64,000 nt of DNA from a virus. Location: positions 1-64,000 of IMG/VR virus record IMGVR_UViG_3300032220_000872, one strand, 5' to 3'. Positions 27,201 through 35,572 of the stretch are shown in pieces. Below the pieces are notes generated by a model that saw only the letters and a list, made by a program, of their open reading frames with translations, was not told where the DNA came from and made no database searches. Positions within the stretch are counted from its first letter, which is position 1, and each line of letters begins with the position of its first letter. The position numbers and the translations under genes are program-made.

Positions 27201-30200
27201 TTCCAGCCTTAATGGTGATATGGAGATTAATTTTTCTTTGGACAACAATGTCACATATTTTGATGCAGGAGCTACCACATTCAATAGCAAAATATTAGAC
27301 ACTGGCTCTGTGTATGTGTATGAAAATTACAATGATGTGATGATATATGCTGATGAATTCAGTGTGAACGATCAGGATCTTACAAATTTTGGAAAAAATG
27401 TTAAAATTGTGGACAATCATGTGTATGTTTCGTTGCCTAACTATTTGAACAACATTGGTTCTCCCATGACAGAGGGATTAATTTTTAATTTTAGAAAACC
27501 TCATCAGAGCAAAACTTGGACAGCACACAAGAGTCCTATAGGAGCTGTTGATATCAGCAAAATCAAAGAAATATTTTTATACAACACAAAAAATAAAAAA
27601 TTATTGCAGAGATTGGATTATATTGATCCTGTGCAAGGTAAAATTGCTGGCATAGCTGAGCAAGAATTGTATTATAAAACATCATACGATCCTGCTGTTT
27701 ATTCCATAGGCACTGCTGGATTGAGTGCGGATGCTAAAAACAGTTGGGGTTCAGAACAAGTGGGTAGATTGTGGTGGGATCTCAGCACAGTGAAGTTTTA
27801 TCTAGCCAATCAGAACAATATTATATTTGCTACCAATTATTGGAATAAAATATTTCCAGGCTCTTCAGTGGACGTGTATGAATGGGTAGAATCCAAATAC
27901 TTGCCACAAGAATGGAATACTCTATCACAAAACAACACACTAGCTGCTGTGAGTGCAGGTATCAGTGGCACAACCAAATACAACAATTCAGTGTATGTGG
28001 TCAAACAAGTGTATGATTTTATTTCCAATAGTTTCAGCAACAAATATTACTATTGGGTCAAAAATAAAAAGACATTACCCAATGTAGAAGGTAGAAAATT
28101 AAATGCCTATGATGTGTCTAGATTGATTGAAGATCCTCGCAAACAATCTTATAGATTTGTGGCATTGTTGTCCACCAATCAATTTGCTGTGAATAATGTG
28201 AGTACTCTGTTGGAAAACAAAGATGTGGCAATTAATTTTAAAGTGTGGACCATTGCAAATCAAAACATTAATATTCACAACGAATATCAGTTGATCAGCG
28301 ACGGCGTTAGTTACAGTAGACCTAAAACTGAAATAGAATCAGTATGGTTCAACAGTTTAATAGGATATGATGAACAGTTTAGACCAGTGCCAGACGAAAA
28401 TCTCAGTGCCAAATACAGATACGGCACACTGAGAAAACCTCGTCAAGGATGGTTTGTGAATCGCATTGAAGCACTCAAACAAGTGATAGAGAGAATAAAC
28501 TCCATTTGCAAAAAAAATCTAATTGCTTATACCTATGACATCAGCAGACTGTCTGAATTGGAAGATGCTCCCAGCACTATTACCAGATTGTATGATTTGA
28601 CTAAAGACACATTTGCTGATCTAGCTTTTGTGGGCACTGCCAATGTGGAACAAGCAGTGTTGAACCCTATAATTGTGGAAGGCAAAATAGTTGATGTGTT
28701 TATTGCTAATCCTGGCAGAGGTTACAGAGTGGTTCCCACTTACAAAATCACTGATCCTAACCAATCTGGCTCTGGTGCAGAATTTACTCTAGAAATTAAC
28801 TTGTCAGGACAGATCACATCAGTCACAGTGAACAAACAAGGCAACAATTACAGTACCAACACAAGAATTGAAGTGAGAAAATTCAGTGTGCTGATACAGT
28901 CAGATTCTGTGATCAATGGCAAATGGTCTGTGCATAGTTGGGATGATGCAGCAGAAGAATGGCAACGTATATTATCACAAAGTTACAACGTGAATCAGTA
29001 TTGGAATTATGTGGATTGGTATATGGACGGTTACAATCAATTCACCGAAATAGATCACAACATATCAGACAGTTATAAATTGCAATTGCTGGATGATGAC
29101 ATAGGCGATATTGTAAAAATTGAAACTGTAGGCACTGGAGGCTGGTTGTTGCTGGAAAAAATAGACAATCAAGAAAATGTGGACTACACAATCAATTACA
29201 AAACCATAGGTAGACAGAATGGAACTATTCAATTCTCATCAGCATTGTATAATTTTGCTCAATCCACTGTGGGATTCAACAGTACCAGTTATGACGTGTC
29301 GATCTATGACAATCAACCTATCACAGAGACCAGAATCATATTGGAGACCATAAGAGATTACATTTTTGTGGACGAGTTGGAAACTGAGTACAATCAATTA
29401 TTTTTTGCCAGTTTGCGATATGTATTTTCTGAACAATCTTCAGTGGACTGGGCATTTAAAACTAGTTTTGTCAAAGGCAAACACAATGTGGGAGAATTAT
29501 TGCAAAAAACATTGTATAGAAATGACAATTTAGAAAATTATCAAGATTATATTGACGAAGTTAAACCTTACAAAACTAAAGTGAGAGAATATATCAGTGC
29601 TTATGAATCCATTGACAATTCTTCCACCAGTGTGACAGACTTTGATTTACCGGCCACTTATAATCCTGTAACCAAAAAAATCGAAGTAAGTTATGCCAAA
29701 GTGATCAACAATCAGATTGTGGGATCTAATCTTACTGATGCTTATCCTAACAAACACTGGTTGGATCATGTGGGATTTAAAATAACAGAAATTAAAATTT
29801 TCAACGGTGGAAGTGGATATTTGGGTATTCCAGTGATCACTATCACAGGTGGTGGTGGCACAGGAGCCACAGCTCAAGCATTTGTGACCAACGGCAGAGT
29901 GACCAAAATTAAATTGATCAATCAAGGTAGTGGGTACGTTTCTGCACCCACAGTGACCATACAAGGCACATTAAACACCAACGGTGTGCAAGCCAAAGCA
30001 GTAGCTATATTGGGAGATTCATTGGTTAAATCCACTCACATCAGAGTTAAATTTGATAGAACCACAGGAACTTTGTTAATAACCAATTTGAACAGAACAG
30101 AAAATTTTGTGGGCACTGGCAACAGATTAAAATTTCAATTGAAATGGCCTATCAATCTTAGATCCAACAAGATTTCAGTGACTGTGAATCAAAGAACAGC

Positions 30201-32907
30201 ATTGTACAGTGAATATGTGTACAACAATGAAGAAAACAACAGTTTGTCATATTTGAGAAACAAAGGTTTTGTAACATTTAATCAGCCTCCAGCATTGGGC
30301 AGTGCAATTCAAATACAGTATGAAATAGATTCCAATGTGTTACAAACACAGGATAGAGTAAATCTACTGTATGAACCCACCACAGGACAGTTAGGTCAGG
30401 ATCTGGCTCAATTGATTGATGGTATAGACTACGGTGGAGTAGAAGTGCGCAGTTTGGACTTTGGCGGTGGCACAGGTTGGGACGCAGAACCTTATTTCAC
30501 CACCACTTGGGATACCTATGACACCACATATGAAGATGAAGTGTTCAGATTGGATGGCAGCACCAATACTTTTGTTTTGAGTCAACCATTGGCATCAGGA
30601 GTCAATTATAACATTTACAAAAACGGCGTAAGAATAGACGATCCTAACTATGGCACACCTCAACCAGTGACCAATCCTAATGCGCTGATGAAAACTATTG
30701 TGGGTGATGGCAGTACCACCGTGATACAGATTGACGAGCAAGTGATAACCACAGTGGCCAATGATTTAATTGTGATACGCAAATCCACCAGTGATGGCAG
30801 TTTCTTACCTGATCCAGATGCTTACGACACATTATTGTCAGGTGGTAACTTGGCCTACAGCACAGCAACAGGAATTTTAGCACAGGACATCATTGTGGAT
30901 GGTGATGGGTTTGTGACACCTACCACCAGCAAAGGACCAGAAGAGTTGGTTCCTGGACAGGTTTTAGACACAGTGGACATACAGGTGTATGACAGATCAG
31001 GTGAAACTGGTAGCAGAATCAACAGTTACAACTACAAAGGTGATGGCAGCACGGCTGTGTTTGCTATAGACTCATTGCCACAAAGTCAAGAAGGTGTGTT
31101 TGTCAAAGTGAACAATCAGATATTGGATAATTCAGCATTCACCACAAACTTTGCCAACAAAACAGTGGTATTAAACAGTGTGCCAGCCAACAATACTCAA
31201 ATCAATATCATCACTATGAGTATCAACGGTGAAAAAATTGTGGACACAGATGTGTTCACTGGTGATGGCAGCACATTTATATTTGTGACCAGAGCTGTGT
31301 ATGACGTTAATCAAATTTCTTACGTCAAAGTAAATGGACAATTTGCAACTTATGTTACAGAGGCTACTGACAGTGGTTATCAGTATGTGAATAGAACATT
31401 GATAAAATTTGCAGTGCCTCCAGCAGTGGGCAGCGTGATCACTTATGTGATCTACAACAGCACTAGCAAATCATTCAGTGAAGTGACTTATGATGATTTC
31501 ACTGGTGATGGCAGTACTGCTGTGTTTGCACTGAGTACAACTCCTTTCAATCAAGAACCACTCACACACAATGTGATAGTGAAAGTGGGCAATAATATAT
31601 TGAATGCTGGCTACAACGAAAGATTTAATGTTACTGCTTTGAGAGAATATGCTCTCAACAGTTGGCAACAACCTTTTGGCACAGTGTTGTACACAGATGT
31701 GCGAGTATTTTTAAACGGAGTAGAACTAGTCAGTCCTCAGTACACATGGAACAGTCCTAACAGCAGCGTGATTCTAGAAGCTGGTGTGGGCACAGTGGGT
31801 GATGTTTTAAAAGTGTATGTGATTTCAGATGGAGACTACACAGTGGTGGGTGATGTTTTAACTTTAGACACTGCTCCAACATTAGGTCAAACAATAAAAG
31901 TTTGGCAGTTTACCAATCATGATGTTTTAGAAATAGAACGTATCAACTATGATATTATTGCCAGAGACACTGTAGTAGTCAACACAGAAAATTATTTTGA
32001 ATATCAAAATCTTACCAATGGTATTGTAAGATTAAGACAGAGCGCAGCAGATGCACAGTATGTTTGGGTTTCAGTGAACGGTGTGATGTTGTCTCCTAGC
32101 GTGGATTACAAAGTTTCCAATGATCAACAATATTTAAAAATTAAAAAAGTTCTACAACAGAATGATGTGTTGGACATTGTGCATTTTACAGCACCCAAAT
32201 ACACAACAAAATTTGGATTTAGACAGTTCAAAGACATGTTGAATCGTACCACATACAAACGTTTGGGCAATGATAACAAATATTTCCTTGCTCAAAATTT
32301 AAATTGGAGCAGCCAAGAAATATTTTTAGATTCCACAGAAGGATTAACTGAACCCAATGTGAATTTGGGCAGACCTGGAGTGTTGTTTATTGAGGGTGAA
32401 AGAATTGAATATTTCTTAAAATACAGCAACAGAGTGGGTCAATTAAGACGAGGCACATTGGGCACTGGTATTAAGTCCACTTATGCTGCAGGCACTGAAG
32501 TTTTTGACCAATCAGCGTCGCAAACTGTGCCATACAAAGATGAAATTATCACTGAAATATTCACCAGCGATGGATCCACAGAAAATATCACTCTCAGCTG
32601 GATACCTCAATCGGTGAACGAGTTTGAAGTGTTTGTGAATGGTAGAAGATTGAGAAAAAACAGCATCAGCAGCTACAATGCCACTTTGGGCATGGATAGT
32701 CCTGAAGCAGATGTGGTATTACCCGCTGAATTCAGTGTGACGGGCACAACCACTACCTGTACTTTGTTGGTAGCACCACCAATAAATACCAAAATTATAG
32801 TGGTGCGCAAAATAGGCAAACTGTGGAATACGGACACTCCTTTAAGCCAAACTGAGAATGACATAGCAAGATTCTTACGAGCAAAAGAAGTGAGTTTGCC
32901 GCAATAA
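18214..32907 (+). CDS. Giant baseplate/virion structural protein, 4,897 residues (gp7 position)
   Basis: One uninterrupted 14.7-kb frame. The N-terminal 170 residues (SNLLPRYFRTPTNNKFLYST, LDQLLNPGTVQKISAFYGRK, REYYWLTYGPDPI) are conserved in large virion proteins of marine T4-like phages encoded after gp6, where T4 has gp7. By eye I see four modules of the type Y-x-x-G/N-D-x-V-x-Y...W near residues 1444, 1698, 2183 and 2789, like carbohydrate-binding modules 5/12. FG-GAP-like propeller blades lie at about 2100-2180 and 2865-3080, Gly-rich GSGY modules near 3487 and 3880, and a C-terminal array of GDGST-type beta modules (about 4109-4790). It probably forms the outer wedge and reaches toward the host surface. 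The gp7 assignment is from position. Confidence 0.7.
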   Translation: MAYDNNQEESALPIGSDNSTDRKSSNLLPRYFRTPTNNKFLYSTLDQLLNPGTVQKISAFYGRKTAKAFVPNDSYIEEVSDDRQNYQLEPVVVRRDNLNNVVFYKDYVDYINQIKSLGGNVDNHSVLNAQEYYSWNPNIDWDKFVNFREYYWLTYGPDPITITGLQQQVQSTYTVTLSDNQDNYAYLLTPDGQTVNATITLYRGITYRFEINTPGLPFTIKTARTLDEDFLFAESPNGVSDQNIEQGVITFVVDQNTPDTLYYVAANDINAYGLIQVANIEENSEIDVEKEIIGKKDFTLNNGIALSNGMKVNFKGNVTPAKYAQNDWYVEGVGKSIQLINEQDLAVPNDIADENLDQFDDAEGFDRATYDIDDTAADQKDYITIKKNSLDRNPWSRANKWTHKSVLQAVATYNGVTLDVDETLRAKRPIIEFDAGLKLHRFGTFAKQYVDVVDTFTTDVFSDIEGATGYNVDGVDLVDGMRILVTADTDVLVKNRIFQVNIINFGGDGDPTNKQISLTEPTDSQPLENEVVLILSGQANQGKMFYYNGATWQEAQAKNTVNQAPLFDVFDDEGESFSNAAKYFSTNFLGNKVFSYRVGTGTADTELGFALSYRNVNNVGDIVYDFNLLKDSFSYQLENEIVDQSTDVGFLKQYSDRTTFENVHGWTKAKSFSKQMVIRQYLGSEQTNDFAVDVYDRSGTLSDLILKVYVDNKLLNASNYETVSINDILYVQLDLDLNSDQSIILKTHSSAVKNSNGYYEIPINLESNPLNANLNDFTFGEVVNHVDSIIEQLDSFVGINPGANNLRDLGNLTAYGTKFVQHSAPINLALYHITEKQNNVIKSVAFAQKEYDKFKKTFLQVAENSGFSGTTREHVDKIMHIINEDKNNNMPFYFSDMIPYGAAKKLSFTVFDDSNIYFALSRGFSMSTLSTKAVQVYLNGEQLYHGIDYTFNTDGFCVISKALVVNDVVEIFEYESTVGNHVPPTPTKLGLYPKYKPEIYTDNTLLDPVEVIQGHDGSIMVAYDDYRDDLLLELEKRIYNNIKISYDKDIRNIFDFVPGENRNTGYNINNINQSMSADFIRWNSMAGTLDYTDNFFYDSADNFTYNHSHMLSFAGTPLPGFWRAIYKQAYDTDRPHSHPWEMLGFSEQPTWWNQVYGPAPYTRDNLILWEDLQAGVIREPGKKLVYDSRYKRTDLLKHLPVDEDGALLSPINSNYAKNLIITLSDDQFKYGDQAPVETAWRRSSNYPFALLKSMLLNRPAHTMGVNFDASRIQKNIADEIVYTDTKKRITLSDLAFPNSRTDENLILTSGLINYVSNYIKTDVLSNYTDYQTALKGLTQQLGFKVKGFTEKEKFKLLLDSRSPLNKSNVFVPDENYDIHLNTSSPIDVLVYSGVIVEKLPAGFLVKGYDLTSPQFKYFAPLRKQDDPVKRVGGVSQSFIKWISDKVYTAGQIVQYQNQFYQTKIDHLSASKFDVTKFTKLVSLPMEGGVTAVFSRNFEKTTSVMNYGTVLPTQQEVVDFILGYAKYLESKGFVFDNFNRDINTVENWNLSAQEFMFWTTQNWKEGAVLSMSPSANKLKLQTSYSTADNVFDNFYDYAVLKADGTKIARDKLSVVRQNNDFTLSVKNTSDGIYFVKIPLIQKEHVVLIDNVTVFNDVIYDQAPGYRQDRIKVIGYVVSDWNGSLNIPGFVYDEVKIREWQAFTDYNMSDVVKYKQFYYSANDHITGSSTFKDSEWSQLTEKPVSSLKPNFEYKTNQFGDFYDLDTDNFDVEQQKLAQHLIGYQKREYLQNIINDDVAQYKFYQGFLQDKGTKNALEKLFNSLASANKDSIEFYEEWAIRTGQYGAAKGFDEVEYLLDETQFKLNPQPIALTNSPNPTDPDFVYRIKSDQTYLTSENYTHNPFPLKTNSEEYIKTAGFVDPADVNFVLKNYDEILNINTAELKFDQYVWIGFYKQSWQVYKHVKTEYKVLTVSEANNLVTVTTNLYSNVNVDDIISVTIPQQNSVQLFKVKSVALDQIVCHKNGNTVLTANDGSSYGYLGRFVSNKIANLELINVKASEQQGFKDNDLFWVENNNQGDWVTLKNKKVYAQHQDIANFNTVSDGTYGTAVAVDSSNNIMVVSDLNLGIYVYKRESDAGQFTLRQVIDPPQNIWTGTADFGAALDISPDGKYIVVGAPKASNVKTYYKGAYNSSTAYDVGDIVQHNEQLWQVSNPVLGADPSVDFTTFDAASFWSEAEFDVSENEYPVIKQMITGNYTFVGVGADHILIRASTDQYRGSAVGDTLVLYWNNLTTEYPTGNTPFNGTATGIDKTFIDGAHTIQEKVDEIISIDLLIITPTVGDTLSTDDAVGTVSYIFTQGTQAIIYLSNVEGNLADADQIRLGPIPVGDYVREITEDYDSVAGWWKIDVSSPGTTSGQTDSKRSLVVRDIIKAGDPRTAFLYFNSLDTQLSQSVLPTIITPASQLSILTYDKQFTIPGYSAFTGTIDDNRYLIRAPKAMSDVLPTATYDEVGVWFNTIQTGAPLSVIEPTALDLPFEDLNGVKEIIDVWNGFLRVLAQPDGLGTFYVPTVGDTVQDDATGSQAEVTYVKVVGFNILQIYVKNKTGSFSAGTDFGAPVNLTLIGTPNRTVGVIQRSELEDSVVGSLFVFDHGSALAPTSSSAYHYLNGLEYYLYQDITQDGVSRSASVPSSVNRDYTQVFNIPAGLGYPSAFTNQGLFLVYERLTNGNYVLNSSYTVPEQDNNTQLGSKIILRQKDAVTTLYVSSTVTVTDSGKIYFIKKSSTQNWHLSVDPHYTGLFDPSRVYYTNDLVAYNDVIFKSLTNQGPGAFIATFWEEQPEGIDYLGFVPHNPTDDSTPTLMGDSTVNINQLQNFGYTFDVNDSGSVLAVSVIDFIDSSTPTQNKVVVYRLVSGRYQYSQTLTSPDSGEDNTEFANRVAISGDGMFIAVGSPQADQVTTDAGVVYVFKQVNGVYVNTQTLTSPQPQTTEKFGTNLDFDGDTLIISSLNGDMEINFSLDNNVTYFDAGATTFNSKILDTGSVYVYENYNDVMIYADEFSVNDQDLTNFGKNVKIVDNHVYVSLPNYLNNIGSPMTEGLIFNFRKPHQSKTWTAHKSPIGAVDISKIKEIFLYNTKNKKLLQRLDYIDPVQGKIAGIAEQELYYKTSYDPAVYSIGTAGLSADAKNSWGSEQVGRLWWDLSTVKFYLANQNNIIFATNYWNKIFPGSSVDVYEWVESKYLPQEWNTLSQNNTLAAVSAGISGTTKYNNSVYVVKQVYDFISNSFSNKYYYWVKNKKTLPNVEGRKLNAYDVSRLIEDPRKQSYRFVALLSTNQFAVNNVSTLLENKDVAINFKVWTIANQNINIHNEYQLISDGVSYSRPKTEIESVWFNSLIGYDEQFRPVPDENLSAKYRYGTLRKPRQGWFVNRIEALKQVIERINSICKKNLIAYTYDISRLSELEDAPSTITRLYDLTKDTFADLAFVGTANVEQAVLNPIIVEGKIVDVFIANPGRGYRVVPTYKITDPNQSGSGAEFTLEINLSGQITSVTVNKQGNNYSTNTRIEVRKFSVLIQSDSVINGKWSVHSWDDAAEEWQRILSQSYNVNQYWNYVDWYMDGYNQFTEIDHNISDSYKLQLLDDDIGDIVKIETVGTGGWLLLEKIDNQENVDYTINYKTIGRQNGTIQFSSALYNFAQSTVGFNSTSYDVSIYDNQPITETRIILETIRDYIFVDELETEYNQLFFASLRYVFSEQSSVDWAFKTSFVKGKHNVGELLQKTLYRNDNLENYQDYIDEVKPYKTKVREYISAYESIDNSSTSVTDFDLPATYNPVTKKIEVSYAKVINNQIVGSNLTDAYPNKHWLDHVGFKITEIKIFNGGSGYLGIPVITITGGGGTGATAQAFVTNGRVTKIKLINQGSGYVSAPTVTIQGTLNTNGVQAKAVAILGDSLVKSTHIRVKFDRTTGTLLITNLNRTENFVGTGNRLKFQLKWPINLRSNKISVTVNQRTALYSEYVYNNEENNSLSYLRNKGFVTFNQPPALGSAIQIQYEIDSNVLQTQDRVNLLYEPTTGQLGQDLAQLIDGIDYGGVEVRSLDFGGGTGWDAEPYFTTTWDTYDTTYEDEVFRLDGSTNTFVLSQPLASGVNYNIYKNGVRIDDPNYGTPQPVTNPNALMKTIVGDGSTTVIQIDEQVITTVANDLIVIRKSTSDGSFLPDPDAYDTLLSGGNLAYSTATGILAQDIIVDGDGFVTPTTSKGPEELVPGQVLDTVDIQVYDRSGETGSRINSYNYKGDGSTAVFAIDSLPQSQEGVFVKVNNQILDNSAFTTNFANKTVVLNSVPANNTQINIITMSINGEKIVDTDVFTGDGSTFIFVTRAVYDVNQISYVKVNGQFATYVTEATDSGYQYVNRTLIKFAVPPAVGSVITYVIYNSTSKSFSEVTYDDFTGDGSTAVFALSTTPFNQEPLTHNVIVKVGNNILNAGYNERFNVTALREYALNSWQQPFGTVLYTDVRVFLNGVELVSPQYTWNSPNSSVILEAGVGTVGDVLKVYVISDGDYTVVGDVLTLDTAPTLGQTIKVWQFTNHDVLEIERINYDIIARDTVVVNTENYFEYQNLTNGIVRLRQSAADAQYVWVSVNGVMLSPSVDYKVSNDQQYLKIKKVLQQNDVLDIVHFTAPKYTTKFGFRQFKDMLNRTTYKRLGNDNKYFLAQNLNWSSQEIFLDSTEGLTEPNVNLGRPGVLFIEGERIEYFLKYSNRVGQLRRGTLGTGIKSTYAAGTEVFDQSASQTVPYKDEIITEIFTSDGSTENITLSWIPQSVNEFEVFVNGRRLRKNSISSYNATLGMDSPEADVVLPAEFSVTGTTTTCTLLVAPPINTKIIVVRKIGKLWNTDTPLSQTENDIARFLRAKEVSLPQ

Positions 32908-32910
32908 ATA
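32903..32910 (+). promoter_or_regulatory. Late promoter box AATAAATA (CAATAAATAC)
   Basis: Overlaps the last codons of the giant gene. Transcription would start near 32916, and AAGGA (32921-32925) precedes the ATG at 32933. The ten-base context is identical to that at 9398-9407. Confidence 0.65.
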
Positions 32911-32932
32911 CACTGTACAAAAGGATAATGTA

Positions 32933-33544
32933 ATGAACAAACTGAATGAACACAACGGCACGCTGATACAAGGACACATCAAAATACACGACCCTAAAAC
33001 GGGCGAAATATTTGTCAACAAACGCAACGCCATACACTATGAAAACATGAGCATAGCATTGGCAGAAAGTTTGGCCAATGAAGGACAAGGATTTATCAAC
33101 TCTATGGTGTTCGGTACAGGTGGAACCTACATTGACCCCACAGGTATTGTGACCTATCTTACTCCCAACAGCACAGGGACTAATGCCACATTATACAATC
33201 AGACATTCAGTAAAGTGGTAGATGACAGATCAGTCAGCAACACAGATCCAGTGAGAAACAAAATTGAAACACGTCACGTGAATGGAACCAATTACACAGA
33301 TATTTTAGTCACGTGTTTGTTGGACTACGGTGAACCCAGCGGTCAAGATGCTGTGGACAATGCCACAGGCACAGAAAGTTTGTATGTGTTTGATGAATTA
33401 GGATTACAAAGTTATTCTAGTTCAGGCACAGGAAGATTATTGACACACGTGATCTTTCATCCAGTGCAAAAAAGTTTAAACAGATTAATTCAAATAGATT
33501 ACACAGTAAGAATACAAAGTTTATCAGGTTTTAACGAGGTTTAA
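32933..33544 (+). CDS. Virion structural protein of the gp8 position, unidentified
   Basis: 203 residues. It starts MNKLNEHNGTLIQGHIKIHD and has a conserved-looking segment DPKTGEIFVNKRNAIHYENM, followed by FINSMVFGTGGT and a beta-rich C-terminus ending in a VRIQSLSGF strand. It has no signal peptide or membrane segment. Proteins of this kind are found between the wedge genes and the fibre genes in marine T4-like phages and are counted as virion proteins. Its place corresponds to T4 gp8, but I cannot claim homology. It has its own late promoter and a good ribosome binding site, and stands three bases before the first fibre gene. Confidence 0.55.
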   Translation: MNKLNEHNGTLIQGHIKIHDPKTGEIFVNKRNAIHYENMSIALAESLANEGQGFINSMVFGTGGTYIDPTGIVTYLTPNSTGTNATLYNQTFSKVVDDRSVSNTDPVRNKIETRHVNGTNYTDILVTCLLDYGEPSGQDAVDNATGTESLYVFDELGLQSYSSSGTGRLLTHVIFHPVQKSLNRLIQIDYTVRIQSLSGFNEV

Positions 33545-33547
33545 CGG

Positions 33548-35572
33548 ATGTCTTACACAGTTAATAGAACAGACGTGGTCAACAACGGCACAATCACAGT
33601 TGATGACGGCACGGTGAATCAACAGACCAGTTTGTCTTTGCCTGGACGTAATACCACATCGTATGGTACCATCATAGCAGAAAATTTTATACATCTTTTA
33701 GAAAATTTTGCCAAGAACACTGCTCCTGTGAACGCCATTGAAGGCCAATTATGGTATGACACCACAGTGGGTGTGGATCAATTAAAAGTTTATGACGGCA
33801 CACAGTGGGTAGCAGCAGGCGGATTAAAAAAAGCACTCACTCAACCAGCAGCTGGAGAGAGCGTGGTGGGTGACCTTTGGGTGGACACAGACAATCAACA
33901 ACTGTATCTTTTCACAGGATCAGGTTGGGTATTGGTAGGACCAGAATTCAGTCAAGGATTAAGCACAGGAACCAAACCCTACACCATCACCGGCACAGAC
34001 AATTTAGAATACACAGTGGTATTGATTGAAGTTCAAGCCAAACCAGTGGCTATCATCAGCACCAAGGCCTTTACTCCCAAAGCTGCCATCACAGGATTTT
34101 CTGTCATACAACCAGGATTTAATCTCAGCTCTGCCAACATTGAAGGCTCAGGAGTGGGTAAATTTTATGGCACAGCACAAAAAGCTGAAGCATTGATTGC
34201 TGCCAACAATGAAGTGGTTTCAGGTTCAAATTTTTTAAGAAAAGACAAAGACAATATTGCTGATTTTTCTTTGACTATCAACAACAATGATGGTTTAGAT
34301 GTGGGCAACAGTGCCACACTGAACATTGGTATTGAAGGTCAAGCCGGCATCATCAGTCATAAAACTGCAGGAGCCAACATAGATTTTAGAGTGAATGATC
34401 AAGGTGTCACTCGCACAGTGATGAGAATAGATTCCACTACCAATGTAGGTATCAATAATTTAGCACCAGCTGAAGCATTAGATGTCACAGGCAATATCAA
34501 AACCAGTGGTGAACTGTATGTGGATGCAGTGACTGATGCCAACAGCGTGAGCACAGGTGCAATGATAGTGAAGGGTGGAGTAGGCATTGCAAAAAAATTA
34601 TATGTGGGAGATGATGCAACATTTCAAGACAACATCACTGCCAGAGACATCATGCCCAACAGCAACAATACCTACAACATCGGCACAGTCAACAATAGAT
34701 ATTTGAACATATATGCCAACTCATTTGTGGGCAACGTGGTGGGTAACATCACAGGCACAGTGAGCGGAGCATCTGGAACCAGCAACAAATTAACCAGTCT
34801 GACCACATTTGAAATGAGTGGTGATGTGAGTGCTCCAAGTTTCACATTTGATGGTCAAACAGGCGGCACAGTAAAAAGTTTTGTGACTTCGGTCAGCAAC
34901 AGTTTTATTGCCAGCAAAACTGCTCAAGCTAGTTCTTTATCCAGTGATGAATTTATTTTTAATAGAGTTTCAGGCACCACAGGAGTTTTTAAAATCAATA
35001 GAGATAATCTATTCAACGCCATTGCTAAAATACCCACAGGCAGCGTTTTCCCTTATGCTGGATCCTCAGCGCCAGCATATTGGCTATTGTGTGATGGATC
35101 AGAAGTGTTGAGATCCACTTATCCAGAATTATTTGCAGTGATAGGCACCAGCTTTGGTACACCTCCCAGTGGAGGATCTTATTTTTTACTGCCAGACATG
35201 AGAGGCAGATTGCCTTTGGGCAAAGACAACATGGGTGGCACCGGAGCCAACAGAGTAACTGCTTCAGCTGCAGACTCAGTGGGTGGATTTGGTGGTACAG
35301 AAAGCAAAGTTATTCCCATACAAAATTTACCTGAACACGAACATGATTTGCAAGGAGCAGCAGGTGCTCAATACTATGCTATTAGAGACGTGCCAGGCAT
35401 AGGCGCAGGCGAAGTCACAGCAATCACTTATGATGCTCCCACAGGTGCAGGACAAGGTTCAGCTATCGCTACCAGCGGTGGAGTGAATAATCCTACATTG
35501 GGTCAAGCACAAGACGTGATGAACCCTTATTTGACTATGAATTATATAATTTACACAGGACAAACACCATAA
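33548..35572 (+). CDS. Tail fibre protein with C-terminal collar domain
   Basis: 674 residues. The N-terminal module (T-V-D-D-G-T-V-N-Q-Q-T...GRN...YG...ENF...LLENFA...GQLWYDT) is shared with the next two genes and presumably attaches to the baseplate. The middle is a repetitive beta trunk with DVTGNIKTSGELYVD and TYNIGTVNNRYLNIYANSF. From about residue 493 (PTGSVFPYAGSSAPAYWLLCDG then FLLPDMRGRLPLGKDN) there is a phage tail collar domain as in T4 gp12, followed by NLPEHEHDL and a glycine-rich tip. It is a likely receptor-binding fibre. GAGG stands ahead of the ATG, and the stop overlaps the next ATG by one base. Confidence 0.78.
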   Translation: MSYTVNRTDVVNNGTITVDDGTVNQQTSLSLPGRNTTSYGTIIAENFIHLLENFAKNTAPVNAIEGQLWYDTTVGVDQLKVYDGTQWVAAGGLKKALTQPAAGESVVGDLWVDTDNQQLYLFTGSGWVLVGPEFSQGLSTGTKPYTITGTDNLEYTVVLIEVQAKPVAIISTKAFTPKAAITGFSVIQPGFNLSSANIEGSGVGKFYGTAQKAEALIAANNEVVSGSNFLRKDKDNIADFSLTINNNDGLDVGNSATLNIGIEGQAGIISHKTAGANIDFRVNDQGVTRTVMRIDSTTNVGINNLAPAEALDVTGNIKTSGELYVDAVTDANSVSTGAMIVKGGVGIAKKLYVGDDATFQDNITARDIMPNSNNTYNIGTVNNRYLNIYANSFVGNVVGNITGTVSGASGTSNKLTSLTTFEMSGDVSAPSFTFDGQTGGTVKSFVTSVSNSFIASKTAQASSLSSDEFIFNRVSGTTGVFKINRDNLFNAIAKIPTGSVFPYAGSSAPAYWLLCDGSEVLRSTYPELFAVIGTSFGTPPSGGSYFLLPDMRGRLPLGKDNMGGTGANRVTASAADSVGGFGGTESKVIPIQNLPEHEHDLQGAAGAQYYAIRDVPGIGAGEVTAITYDAPTGAGQGSAIATSGGVNNPTLGQAQDVMNPYLTMNYIIYTGQTP

